Shown here: positions 25,710 to 33,486 of the stretch, piece after piece
How the letters are laid out: every line of letters starts with the position of its first letter
Numbering within the stretch: position 1 is the stretch's first letter
NCBI RefSeq assembly: GCF_006636215.1
Contig: NZ_VIFM01000002.1
Span: 1-64,000, forward strand
Source of the DNA: Myxococcus llanfairpwllgwyngyllgogerychwyrndrobwllllantysiliogogogochensis
Lineage (GTDB): Bacteria; Myxococcota; Myxococcia; Myxococcales; Myxococcaceae
Length of the DNA stretch: 64,000 nt
Reading direction: 5' to 3'
Notes under the pieces: generated by a model
Told to the model about the DNA's origin: nothing
The model's database searches: none
Seen by the model: only the letters and a program-made list of their open reading frames with translations
Translations under genes and position numbers: made by a program

Positions 25710-25774
25710 CTTCAGGAGAACGCCCGGACGTCCACGGCGGCACCCTCTGGTGGGCGGGGCACCAGGAGCACGAC

Positions 25775-26251
25775 ATGTCGAGATTCGCGGGAGTGCTGTT
25801 CGTCGCCGTCATCGCCATCTGTCCGTTGCGGGCACGGGCCCAGCAATGTCCCGAGGTGGCGGGGGCCACCATGTCCACCACGCTGGCGCTCTTCAAGACG
25901 ATTCAAGAGGACCGGGCGAAGGTGTGCGCCGTCGTCGGTGAGAAGCCGCTCCCGGAGCGCTTCCTGAAGGAGGCGTCGGCCTGCTTCGACAAGCACCTGA
26001 TGCCGTGTGCCCAGTCGACGGTGAAGGGGTTCCTGCCGCTCCTCGACAAGTGCATCCAGGGCCAGAACCTCTTCAGCGACACGGGCATGTGCTCGCGCTG
26101 GGACGCGGCGATGACGTGCATGGATACGGAGATCCGCGACAGGAGCAGCTCCGCCACGATGGCGATGATGAAGCACCTGGGCCTGGTCCAGAGCAAGACC
26201 CAGAAGTTCGAGGCGTGCTTCCGCGCCGCCGCGAAGAAGGTGAAGAAGTAG
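25775..26251 (+). CDS. Secreted cysteine-rich helical protein
   Basis: 158 residues with a Sec signal peptide (MSRFAGVLFVAVIAICPLRARA, cleavage before QQCPE). The mature part is helical with eight cysteines spaced in a regular way (QQC, KVC, SAC, MPC, DKC, GMC, MTC, EAC), suggesting four disulphides bracing a helical bundle. The C-terminus is Lys-rich (AAAKKVKK). No family recognised. Exported small helical Cys-rich proteins with this spacing can be saposin-like or CHCH-like, but the spacing here does not fit cleanly. Stands alone, followed by about 200 bases without a gene. Confidence 0.8.
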   Translation: MSRFAGVLFVAVIAICPLRARAQQCPEVAGATMSTTLALFKTIQEDRAKVCAVVGEKPLPERFLKEASACFDKHLMPCAQSTVKGFLPLLDKCIQGQNLFSDTGMCSRWDAAMTCMDTEIRDRSSSATMAMMKHLGLVQSKTQKFEACFRAAAKKVKK

Positions 26252-26449
26252 CCCCGGGCTCGAAGTCTGGAGCACTCGGGGTCCGGTCGTCCCCGGCGGG
26301 GGAGGGGGCCCACCTGTCGGGAAATACGCACCAGGGGGCCGCTTGCCCGCTCGCTGGCCATGCCCTCGGGGGCCGGCGAGGGCCCTGATTTCACGCTCCG
26401 ACCTGGAGCGGGTTGACGGGATGCCCCTGCCTGGACACAACTTCACTCC

Positions 26450-26857
26450 ATGCCCAAGCCCCTCCAGACCTATGGCGAGTTCTGGCCGTTCTACTTGCGC
26501 GAGCACTCACTGCCCGTGACTCGACGGTTCCACTTCGTGGGCACCAGTCTGGGACTGGCCACGGGCGTGGCGGCCATCGTCACCGGACGCGGGGCCCTGG
26601 TGCCGGCCGCCCTGGTCGCCGCCTACGGCTTCGCGTGGTTCAGCCACTTCTTCATCGAGCGCAACAAGCCCGCGAGCTTCAAGTACCCGCTCTGGTCCTT
26701 CATCTCCGACTTCCGGATGGCGGGGCTGATGGCGGTGGGGCAGCTCGACGCCCACATGGAGCGGGCCTTCGCCAACGGCGAGCAGGGGACGGGGGCCAAC
26801 AGCCTCACGCCCGCGCAGCAGGCGCAGCCCCAGGCTCCCGCGCAGCAGGCGCGCTGA
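26450..26857 (+). CDS. Mpo1/DUF962 family membrane protein
   Basis: 135 residues. Family landmarks: TYGEFWPFYLREHSLPVTRRFHFVGTSLGL, two hydrophobic segments (GLATGVAAIVTG and LVPAALVAAYGFAWFSHFFI), and the signature HFFIERNKPASFKYPLWSFISDFRM. The yeast member Mpo1 is an Fe(II)-dependent dioxygenase that oxidises 2-hydroxy fatty acids in phytosphingosine breakdown; the conserved His in HFVGT and HFFIE fit its metal ligands. In bacteria the substrate is not established; myxobacteria make sphingolipids and 2-hydroxy fatty acids, so a similar role is plausible but inferred. The last 25 residues are Gln/Ala/Pro-rich and likely disordered. Confidence 0.9.
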   Translation: MPKPLQTYGEFWPFYLREHSLPVTRRFHFVGTSLGLATGVAAIVTGRGALVPAALVAAYGFAWFSHFFIERNKPASFKYPLWSFISDFRMAGLMAVGQLDAHMERAFANGEQGTGANSLTPAQQAQPQAPAQQAR

Positions 26858-27040
26858 GTCATTCGCAGGGCCCTTGGGAGGGGACTGGCGCGGTGGCCTG
26901 GAGGTCGCCGCCCGCCCGTTTCGTGGACCGAGCGCCGGGTAGGCCGCCGCCCCGCACACGAAGCGCGGGCGCCCCACCCGAGTTGCGCTAGATTGGCCGC
27001 ACCGCTTCAACGCCCCCCTACCAAAGAGTCGCATCGACCC

Positions 27041-27763
27041 ATGGGACGCATTTTCGAGACGCGCAAGGCCACGATGATGGCCCGCTGGAACAAGATGGCG
27101 AAGGTGTTCACGCGGATCAGCAAGGACATCGCCATCTCGGTGAAGTCCGGTGGGCCCAATCCGGACACGAACTCCACGCTGCGCCGGGTCCTCCAGAATG
27201 CCCGTGCGGCCAACATGCCGAAGGACAAGGTCGAGGCCGCCATCAAGCGCGCCAGCGGCCAGACGGCGACGCAGTACGAAATCGTCCTCTACGAGGGCTA
27301 CGCGCCCCACGGCATCGCGCTGCTGGTGGAGACGGCCACGGACAACGTCGTGCGCACCGTGGCGAACGTGCGCATGCGCTTCAACAAGTACTCCGGGAAC
27401 ATGGGCAACGCGGGCAGCGTCGCGTTCATGTTCAAGCGGATGGGCGTCTTCCGTCTCAATCCGGAGGGGCTCAACCATGACGAACTGGAGCTGGAGCTCA
27501 TCGACCACGGCCTCCAGGAGTTGGGCGAGGGCACGGGAGAGAAGGGCGAGAAGCAGCTCATCATCCGGTGTGACTTCTCCGACTTCGGCAAGCTGCAGAC
27601 GGCGATTGAAGCCAAGGGCCTGACGCCCATCTCCGCCGACTCCGAGTACATCGCGGAGAACCTCATCGAGCTGCCCGAGGACAAGGCCAACGAGGTCCTC
27701 GAGTTGGTGGACTCGCTGGAGCAGGACGACGACGTGCAGCGCGTCTTCCACAACCTGGGTTGA
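27041..27763 (+). CDS. YebC/PmpR family protein (TACO1-like)
   Basis: 240 residues, typical length. [26 protein letters not shown] replaces the usual GHSKWANIKH start, as in the YebC paralogue group with this N-terminus. Landmarks follow: [81 protein letters not shown], and the C-terminal domain ending in [21 protein letters not shown]. Originally called transcriptional regulators, YebC proteins are now known to help ribosomes through proline-rich stalls; which role this paralogue has is open. The ATG at 27041 has only a weak ribosome site. A composite hairpin follows at 27774-27822. Confidence 0.93.
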   Translation: MGRIFETRKATMMARWNKMAKVFTRISKDIAISVKSGGPNPDTNSTLRRVLQNARAANMPKDKVEAAIKRASGQTATQYEIVLYEGYAPHGIALLVETATDNVVRTVANVRMRFNKYSGNMGNAGSVAFMFKRMGVFRLNPEGLNHDELELELIDHGLQELGEGTGEKGEKQLIIRCDFSDFGKLQTAIEAKGLTPISADSEYIAENLIELPEDKANEVLELVDSLEQDDDVQRVFHNLG

Positions 27764-27773
27764 GTGGGCCGTG

Positions 27774-27822
27774 GGCCCGGGATGGAGTGGGCGCTCGTCA
27801 CGAGCGTCCCCGTCTCCGGGCC
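27774..27822. terminator. Composite hairpin between convergent yebC-like and PDZ genes
   Basis: Inner stem CGCTCG-TCA-CGAGCG (27792-27806), extended by further pairs to 27789-27809, enclosed by an outer GGCCCGG (27774-27780) / CCGGGCC (27816-27822). It sits between two convergent genes and could terminate both. No T-tract. Confidence 0.5.
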
Positions 27823-27837
27823 TGTGTTGTTCTTCCC

Positions 27838-28314
27838 TTACTTCACGTCGTAGACCTTGCGCAGCGGGGCTCCGTCGCGGTGCAGGTCCACCTCCAGCCT
27901 GCGGGCGGTCTTCAAGAGCGCGTAGGTCTCCAGCGCCTTCTCCGGCGTGTCGAGCGAGATTCCATTGACGCGCTGGATGACATCGCCGTTCTGGAAGCCC
28001 AGCTTGTCGTAGAGCGAGCCTTCGCGGATGGAGAAGAGCTTGAAGCCCTGCGCCTTGCCATCCTTGAAGGCAGGGACGATGCGGGCCTGCATCGCCATCT
28101 CCGAGTGCCGGGGCTGCAACGTGTCGACGAGCGGGTCCTTGCTGGTGATTTCGTAGGCGTTCTCGCCGACGCTCCGGATGTCCACGCTCGAATCGGAATC
28201 GTCGAGCGGGGGCTTGGTGAAGAGATGGAACGTGCGCGCGGCGACCAGTGCTCCCGCGAGGATGAGCGCGCCAGAGAGGAACCCCGCGTACCGCCAGAAG
28301 ACTTTGTGCTTCAT
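27838..28314 (-). CDS. GspC-like PDZ protein with N-terminal membrane anchor
   Basis: 158 residues. One N-terminal hydrophobic segment (YAGFLSGALILAGALVAARTFHLF) leaves the rest outside the cytoplasm. The C-terminal PDZ-like domain has AFKDGKAQGFKLFSIREGSLYDKLGFQNGDVIQRVNGISLDTPEKALETYALLKTARRLEVDLHRDGAP split across its core, which closely resembles the end of GspC, the type II secretion component linking the inner-membrane platform to the GspD secretin. Full GspC proteins are about 270-300 residues with a longer HR region; here that region is short. No other gsp gene is near, so it may be an orphan or a myxobacterial short GspC. The upstream region holds repeated GTGACA/TGTCAC elements. Confidence 0.8.
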   Translation of the reverse strand: MKHKVFWRYAGFLSGALILAGALVAARTFHLFTKPPLDDSDSSVDIRSVGENAYEITSKDPLVDTLQPRHSEMAMQARIVPAFKDGKAQGFKLFSIREGSLYDKLGFQNGDVIQRVNGISLDTPEKALETYALLKTARRLEVDLHRDGAPLRKVYDVK

Positions 28315-28458
28315 CGTGTCCTGCCTCCTCCCCCGTGAAGGGTGAAGGAGACAAGAGCAAGCTCGGTGCCAGGGAGGTGCGCGTGTCTGTCTTCACTCGG
28401 GGCCGCGTCGCGCCGGGGCGGGCCCGCGTTGTCTTGCGGGCCTGGCGAAGACCCCTCC

Positions 28459-28572
28459 TGTCACGCGTCGCGGATTCACGGGTGACAGGGTGTCGTGACA
28501 GGTTGTCACGCGACGCGATGGGGACAGCGTGGCGTCGGTTGTACGACTGTTGACCGGGTGCTGCCGTGTCAC
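28459..28572. promoter_or_regulatory. Cluster of GTGACA/TGTCAC elements upstream of GspC-like gene
   Basis: Five copies of the hexamer in either orientation: 28459-28464, 28482-28487, 28495-28500, 28504-28509 and 28567-28572. Within it, GTGACAGGGTGTC (28482-28494) is followed directly by GTGACAGGTTGTC (28495-28507), and TGTCACGCGTCGCG (28459-28472) recurs at 28504-28517 with one change. Tandem and inverted copies suggest cooperative regulator binding in front of the gene starting at 28314. Confidence 0.45.
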
Positions 28573-28677
28573 ATGCATCCGGAAGAAGCGCGGCTCGGAG
28601 AACCGGGCGCTCGCCATGAGCGAGCCCGTGCTGCTTCGTTGTGAGTATTGGCACCAGGGCTTGCCCCGACACGCGAA

Positions 28678-28712
28678 GGGAAGACGGCCGGGAGGTCAGC
28701 CGCCGTCTTCCC
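28678..28712 (-). terminator. Hairpin terminator after GH3 gene
   Basis: Perfect 11-bp stem GGGAAGACGGC (28678-28688) / GCCGTCTTCCC (28702-28712) with a 13-base loop, about 20 bases past the GH3 stop on the minus strand. Confidence 0.65.
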
Positions 28713-28732
28713 CTCGTCCCGGTGCGGGCCGA

Positions 28733-31700
28733 CTACTTGGTGAAGGTGATGGGGCCGCTGGAGAGCGTGGTGTTGTTCGCTCCGTCGACCGCCCGCACCC
28801 GCCACGTGTGGCTGCCCGCCGCGAGGCCCGTCAGCGTCGTCTGCTCGGTCCCCACGCCGTACACCTCGAACTCCCACAGCGAGTACCCATAGCCCGTGGC
28901 GCGCTGGATGCCTCGCATGCGCACGTAACGGCCCACGCCGCTCAGGTTGAGCAGGTCATCCTGACCGCCGTTGCCGTTGGCCTCGGTGTACACGGTCCTC
29001 CACGTCGTGCCGTCCACGGAGGCCTCGATGGCGTACTGCTTGCCGTACGCCGCCTCCCAGAACAGGTTCACCCGCTTGATGGAATACACGCCGCCCAGGT
29101 CCACGGTGATGGACTCCGTGTCGGGGCTGGCCACGTCGGTTCGGCTGGACCAGCGCGTGGCGGTGACGTTGCCGTCCACCGCGTCGTTGGGGCTGCCGAA
29201 CTCCGAGGACGTCGCGGAGACGTTCTTCGCCAGCGCCAGGTTCGTCGACGTGCCCACGTAGGCCTTCGGCGTCACGTCCGGCGTGCGGTCCGTGCCGTCC
29301 ACCACGAGCACGTACCTGGACACGCCCGCGCCCACGTCCGTCGTCTGCTCCCAGATGAACGTCGTCGACGCACCCGGCACCGCCGCGCCCGCCGCGGGCA
29401 CAAGCGCCGCGAAGGCCGCTGGAGGCGCCGTGTCGTTCAACGTGAAGGTCGCCGTGGCGGACTGCGTGACACCGCCCGCCCAGTTGTAGGCCCTCACGAA
29501 CCACGTATGCGCGCCGTTGCCCAGCGCGGCGTTGATGACGGGCGCGGAGTTCGTGCGCGTCGTCGCGACAGGGAAGGGGCTGCCGTCCAGGAACACCTCG
29601 TAGCGGTGGATGCCCGTCTGAGGGTCGCTGCTCGCCGTCCACGTGAAGTTCGGCCGTGTGGTGATGGTGGAGCCCGGTGCCGGTGTCTGCAACGTGAACG
29701 CCGTGGGCGGCGTCGCATCCGTCAGCCCGAAGCCCTGGATGCCCGCGCCGTACTGGAACAGCGGGTTGCCGTAGATGGGCAGGATGGGTAGGCCCTGGGC
29801 AATCCGAGACTTGATGGCCGCCCGCTCGGCGGCGGTGGCACCCAAGTCGAACGGGATGTCCCACTGCTCCAACTGGTTGTTCTCCACGTCGGTGCCCACC
29901 TGGTCCATGCCCCTGGGCAACTGCCACGGCAATTTGCCGCGCGGGAACACGTCGCCGAAGAGGATGTCCGCCACGGCCGGGCCTCCCGAGTCTCCAGGCC
30001 GGTACGCCACCAGGAGCGCGTTGGTCTGCGGGACGACGTTCGTCAGCACGTACGGACGCGGCAGGATGAGCACCGTCGTCGTGGGGATGTTGCGCGCGCG
30101 GAAGCCGGTGATGAGGCCGTACTGGTTGCCCCACTTGGCATCATGCGCCGGGCCAATCGGGTCTCCGGGCAGGTAGGGCTTCTCCTTGTCCCACTCGGTG
30201 CCGTGGGTGAAGTAGCTCTCGCCCACCACGACGATGGCCGCGTTGGGCGTGACTCCCGCCGGAGCGTTGTCCTTGTAGACGGTGATGCCGGCCGCCTCGG
30301 CGCGCTGTTTGATGGCCTGGTAGATGGTCAGGTCCCCGAACTCCGTGCCGTGGAAGTCCGAGCGCCACGTCACCATGCAGGGGCCCGCATCCGCGCAAGG
30401 CCCCGCCACGACGATGCTCGAGCCCGCGCCCAGCCGCAGCGGCAGCGCGCCGTCGTTCTTCAAGAGCGTCATCGCGTTCTGCGCCGCGCGCCGCACCAGC
30501 GCCTTGTGGTCCGCCGTGTGCCACTCGGACGTGCCCGCGAGGCCCCTGCGGTACGGGTCCTCGAAGATGCCCAGGCGGAACTTCAGGTCCAGAATCCGGC
30601 GCACGGAGTCGTTGATGCGGGCGATGGGCACCGCCGTCTCGAAGTCGCCCATCTGCGCGGGGTTCGCCCCGCCCATGACGTCCGAGCCCGCCGTCGCCGA
30701 GCGCGTCCACGCACCCGACGGCAGCCAGTCCGAGCAGATGACGCCCTGGTACCCGAGATTCACACGCAGGTAGTTGAGGATGCCCACGCTGTCACCGGCG
30801 CCGTAGCCCTCCGGGCCCAACAGCCAGCTGCCCGCGTAGCCGGGCATGATGCCGCTGGTGCCCGCCTCCAGCGCCGCGTGCCACGGACGCATGTGGTAGT
30901 GGATGGTGGTGCCGTCATAGGTGATTCCGGCCTCGCCGCCCGCGCCCTGGCCGGGCCAGTGCTTGGTGGTCACCCAGATGGAGTGCGGGTTCACCTCGGG
31001 ACCGCCCTGCAGGCCCGCGATGAGCGCGCGGGTGAGACCCGCCGACAGGTCCGCGTCCTCGCCGTTGCCCTCCTGGATGCGCGGATAGAGGACCTTGGTG
31101 CCCACCTCCGCCAGCGGCGACAGGGTGCCTCGGCTGCCCACCGCGAGCTGCTCGCGGCGTTGCATGTCACCCAGCTCGTAGACGGTGTCCAAATCGCGAG
31201 AGGCAGCCAGCGCTGGCTGCGTGGGCCAACTCGTCTTGTAGCCGTGGATGGAGTCTCCCGCGTCGACGTTCGGGATTCCCAGCCGCGTGCCCGCGGAGGC
31301 GCGCTGGAAGCTGACGATGTCCTCCGGACTCAGCGGGCCCATGGTGAAGCCCGCCTCGGGGAAGGTCTTGGCCTCGTAGAACATCTGCAGCGCCTTCTCG
31401 CGCGTCGTCATCCGCGCCATCAAGTCGTTGACGCGGGTGGCGATGGGGTTGTGCCAGTCCTCGTACGGGTCGATGACGCCGTTCTTGTTCAAGTCGCGCA
31501 TGCCGTTGATGAGCGCGACGCCGTCCGCCGCCGTCTCGACGACCGGCAGGTACACGCTGAACTGGCGCAAGTCCGAGCGACTGGTGGCGCCGCTGGCCTG
31601 CGTGGCCACGACGTACCACTTGTACGTCCAGCGGTCCGGCAGGTCCTGCGTCAGGGTGAACGACGTGCCCGTCGTCGTGGTCATCAGCGTGTAGCGGTCC

Positions 31701-33196
31701 AGCAGGCTGCCGGCGGCCATCCAGTCGTAGTCGACGCGGCTGATGTTCAGATACAGCTTGTAGTTGGCCGCGCCCGCGACGGCGGCCCACTGGAACGTGG
31801 GGCGGCGCGTGTTCGTCACCATGGCGTTGTTGGCCGGAGCGACGACGGCGAACGCACCCGCGATGGCGGGAGGCGCGGGTGCCTGGTACGGGTCCGGGAT
31901 GATGGTGCGGTCTCTTCCGTCCGGAGGCCCGCCCGTGGTGAAGATTTCGACCTTCCACTCCGCGCCCTGCACCGCGAGCGAGGTGACGCTCTGCCCGCGC
32001 AGCACCGTGCCGGTGGACGTCGTCACCGCCAGCCGGATGTCCGTGTTGGGCGCGGTGGGCGAGAACTGATTCTTGGAGAGCGTAATCGTCGTGTTGGGAG
32101 CGAAGGTCAGCTCGTAGGTGAAGGGCCCGGGCGGGTTGCGCACCGACGGCGTGGTGTTGCCTTCCTCCGGCGTGGGCGTGACGCTGATGGGCGCGGGCGA
32201 GACATTGATTTTCGCGTACGCCAGCTCCGGGAACATCAGCTTGATGGTCTGGTTCGTCGTCTGCGGCGGCGGCTCCTGCGGTCCGTCACCGGGCGCGTAG
32301 ACCTCGAAGTCCCAGAGGGAGATGCCGTAGCCGGTGCCTCGGGTGATGCCGCGCACGCGCACGTAGCGGGCGGAGCCGGACACGGTGACTTCGCGTCGGC
32401 CCGGCGCGCCGTCGGTGATGTTCGTCGCGAGCGGTGACCAGGTGCTGTCATTCGTCGAGCCTTCAATCGCGTACGTCGACGGATAGGCGCCCTCCCAGTT
32501 CAGCACCACCTTGCCGAGCGTCCTCGCCGAGCCCAGGTCCACGCGAATCCACTGGCCGTCCAGCGGGTCCGAGGACCAGCGCGTCGTCGTGTTGCCGTCC
32601 ACCGCATAACCCGGCGTGAGGTGGGCCGCGTTGCCCTCCACCGTCGACGCCGTGGCGGGACGGTTCTTCGCCAGGTCGCCCGTGGCGGCCGTGCCGCTGT
32701 AGACGGCGAACTCCCACAGCGAATAGCCGTAGTCCACCGCGCCGCGCACCGTGCCGAGGATTCGCACGTAGCGGCCCGTGCCTGACACCGTCAGGTCATC
32801 CGTCCCGCCGTCGCCGTCGGTGATGGTGCGGATGTCCGTCCAGTTCGCCGCGTCCGGGGACGTCTGCACCTTGTAACCGATGGCGTACGCCGTCTCCCAC
32901 GTCAGCACCACGCGGCTGATGGTGGTGCTCGCTCCCAGGTCGACGTAGATCCACTCGTTCGCTGTGAAGAGGCTGCCCCACCGCGTTCCTCCATCTCCAT
33001 CCACCGCGTAGTTGCCCGTGATTCCCTCCTGTGCCGATGACGTCACCGTCGGTCGGTTGAGAGCGAGATTCCCGGCCTGGGCGTTCGCGTCCGCGCCGAA
33101 CGCCATCACACCCACTGCTACCGCTGTCGCACACACCCGCGTCAGCAGACTCCTGACACGGTGCGTGGCCTGCACAAAAGGGGTTGGTAATCGCAT
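28733..33196 (-). CDS. Secreted multidomain glycoside hydrolase family 3 enzyme with three discoidin (F5/8C) domains
   Basis: 1487 residues from the ATG at 33196, where a Sec signal peptide begins (RSLLTRVCATAVAVGVMAFGADANA); an in-frame ATG at 33250 adds 18 residues. Order: two F5/8 type C domains (about 40-165 and 170-305; NLALNRPTVTSSAQEG and NRPATASTVEGNAAH starts, YSLWEFAVY and ISLWDFEVY ends), a linker and Ig/FN3-like part, an EF-hand-like DLNKNGVIDPYEDW (about 565), the GH3 catalytic domain with VTTKHWPGQG (about 746) and the nucleophile Asp in VICSDWLPSG (about 822), then two Ig/FN3-like modules and a third discoidin domain (about 1317-1448). GH3 enzymes release terminal beta-linked sugars. 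Discoidin domains bind polysaccharide, so it is a secreted scavenger of plant or microbial glycans. AT-rich sequence near 33290-33330 may be its promoter. Confidence 0.93.
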   Translation of the reverse strand: MRLPTPFVQATHRVRSLLTRVCATAVAVGVMAFGADANAQAGNLALNRPTVTSSAQEGITGNYAVDGDGGTRWGSLFTANEWIYVDLGASTTISRVVLTWETAYAIGYKVQTSPDAANWTDIRTITDGDGGTDDLTVSGTGRYVRILGTVRGAVDYGYSLWEFAVYSGTAATGDLAKNRPATASTVEGNAAHLTPGYAVDGNTTTRWSSDPLDGQWIRVDLGSARTLGKVVLNWEGAYPSTYAIEGSTNDSTWSPLATNITDGAPGRREVTVSGSARYVRVRGITRGTGYGISLWDFEVYAPGDGPQEPPPQTTNQTIKLMFPELAYAKINVSPAPISVTPTPEEGNTTPSVRNPPGPFTYELTFAPNTTITLSKNQFSPTAPNTDIRLAVTTSTGTVLRGQSVTSLAVQGAEWKVEIFTTGGPPDGRDRTIIPDPYQAPAPPAIAGAFAVVAPANNAMVTNTRRPTFQWAAVAGAANYKLYLNISRVDYDWMAAGSLLDRYTLMTTTTGTSFTLTQDLPDRWTYKWYVVATQASGATSRSDLRQFSVYLPVVETAADGVALINGMRDLNKNGVIDPYEDWHNPIATRVNDLMARMTTREKALQMFYEAKTFPEAGFTMGPLSPEDIVSFQRASAGTRLGIPNVDAGDSIHGYKTSWPTQPALAASRDLDTVYELGDMQRREQLAVGSRGTLSPLAEVGTKVLYPRIQEGNGEDADLSAGLTRALIAGLQGGPEVNPHSIWVTTKHWPGQGAGGEAGITYDGTTIHYHMRPWHAALEAGTSGIMPGYAGSWLLGPEGYGAGDSVGILNYLRVNLGYQGVICSDWLPSGAWTRSATAGSDVMGGANPAQMGDFETAVPIARINDSVRRILDLKFRLGIFEDPYRRGLAGTSEWHTADHKALVRRAAQNAMTLLKNDGALPLRLGAGSSIVVAGPCADAGPCMVTWRSDFHGTEFGDLTIYQAIKQRAEAAGITVYKDNAPAGVTPNAAIVVVGESYFTHGTEWDKEKPYLPGDPIGPAHDAKWGNQYGLITGFRARNIPTTTVLILPRPYVLTNVVPQTNALLVAYRPGDSGGPAVADILFGDVFPRGKLPWQLPRGMDQVGTDVENNQLEQWDIPFDLGATAAERAAIKSRIAQGLPILPIYGNPLFQYGAGIQGFGLTDATPPTAFTLQTPAPGSTITTRPNFTWTASSDPQTGIHRYEVFLDGSPFPVATTRTNSAPVINAALGNGAHTWFVRAYNWAGGVTQSATATFTLNDTAPPAAFAALVPAAGAAVPGASTTFIWEQTTDVGAGVSRYVLVVDGTDRTPDVTPKAYVGTSTNLALAKNVSATSSEFGSPNDAVDGNVTATRWSSRTDVASPDTESITVDLGGVYSIKRVNLFWEAAYGKQYAIEASVDGTTWRTVYTEANGNGGQDDLLNLSGVGRYVRMRGIQRATGYGYSLWEFEVYGVGTEQTTLTGLAAGSHTWRVRAVDGANNTTLSSGPITFTK

Positions 33197-33439
33197 GGGG
33201 ACGAAAAGCGGGCCGCTGGAGAAAGTAGGGGAGGGGGTGAGCCAGCGCATACCGAGACGGTTCTGCGTCCGAGCGGTCCTTTCCTTTCAACCCACGATTC
33301 TATTTCTTCGGACGGCAAAGAAAGTCAAACCAGGACCCGCTAACGCGGCAAGTCGCGAAAGGCGTGACGGTGCTCCGCGTTGAAGTTTCATCAGGTTACG
33401 CGGGTGCCGCGTTGCGTTGTCGACAAGGGCGTCGGGTGC

Positions 33440-33468
33440 GGGCGCGCGGCGAGTGTTGTCGCGCGCCC
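33440..33468 (-). terminator. Hairpin after C39-peptidase gene
   Basis: Perfect 9-bp stem GGGCGCGCG / CGCGCGCCC with an 11-base loop, 18 bases past the stop (33487) of the 1125-residue gene on the minus strand. No T-tract. Confidence 0.55.
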
Positions 33469-33486
33469 ACTTCGACCGATGCGGGT

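Larger units (their letters stand above)
28315..28732. other. 418-base intergenic region with repeats and GH3 terminator
   Basis: No supported gene. The right part contains the GH3 terminator; the middle (28459-28572) is a cluster of GTGACA/TGTCAC elements upstream of the GspC-like gene. Short frames here are Arg-rich shadows. Confidence 0.6.

Noticed and set aside
30143-32437. 764-codon open frame on the plus strand
   Set aside because: Antisense to the GH3 enzyme; composition rich in Arg/Val/His/Asp and no start-site support.
33290-33330. Sigma-70 promoter for the GH3 gene
   Set aside because: TTGACT (33323-33328, minus strand) and TAGAAT (33297-33302) are present, but the 20-base spacing is too long for a confident call; noted only as an AT-rich promoter-like stretch.
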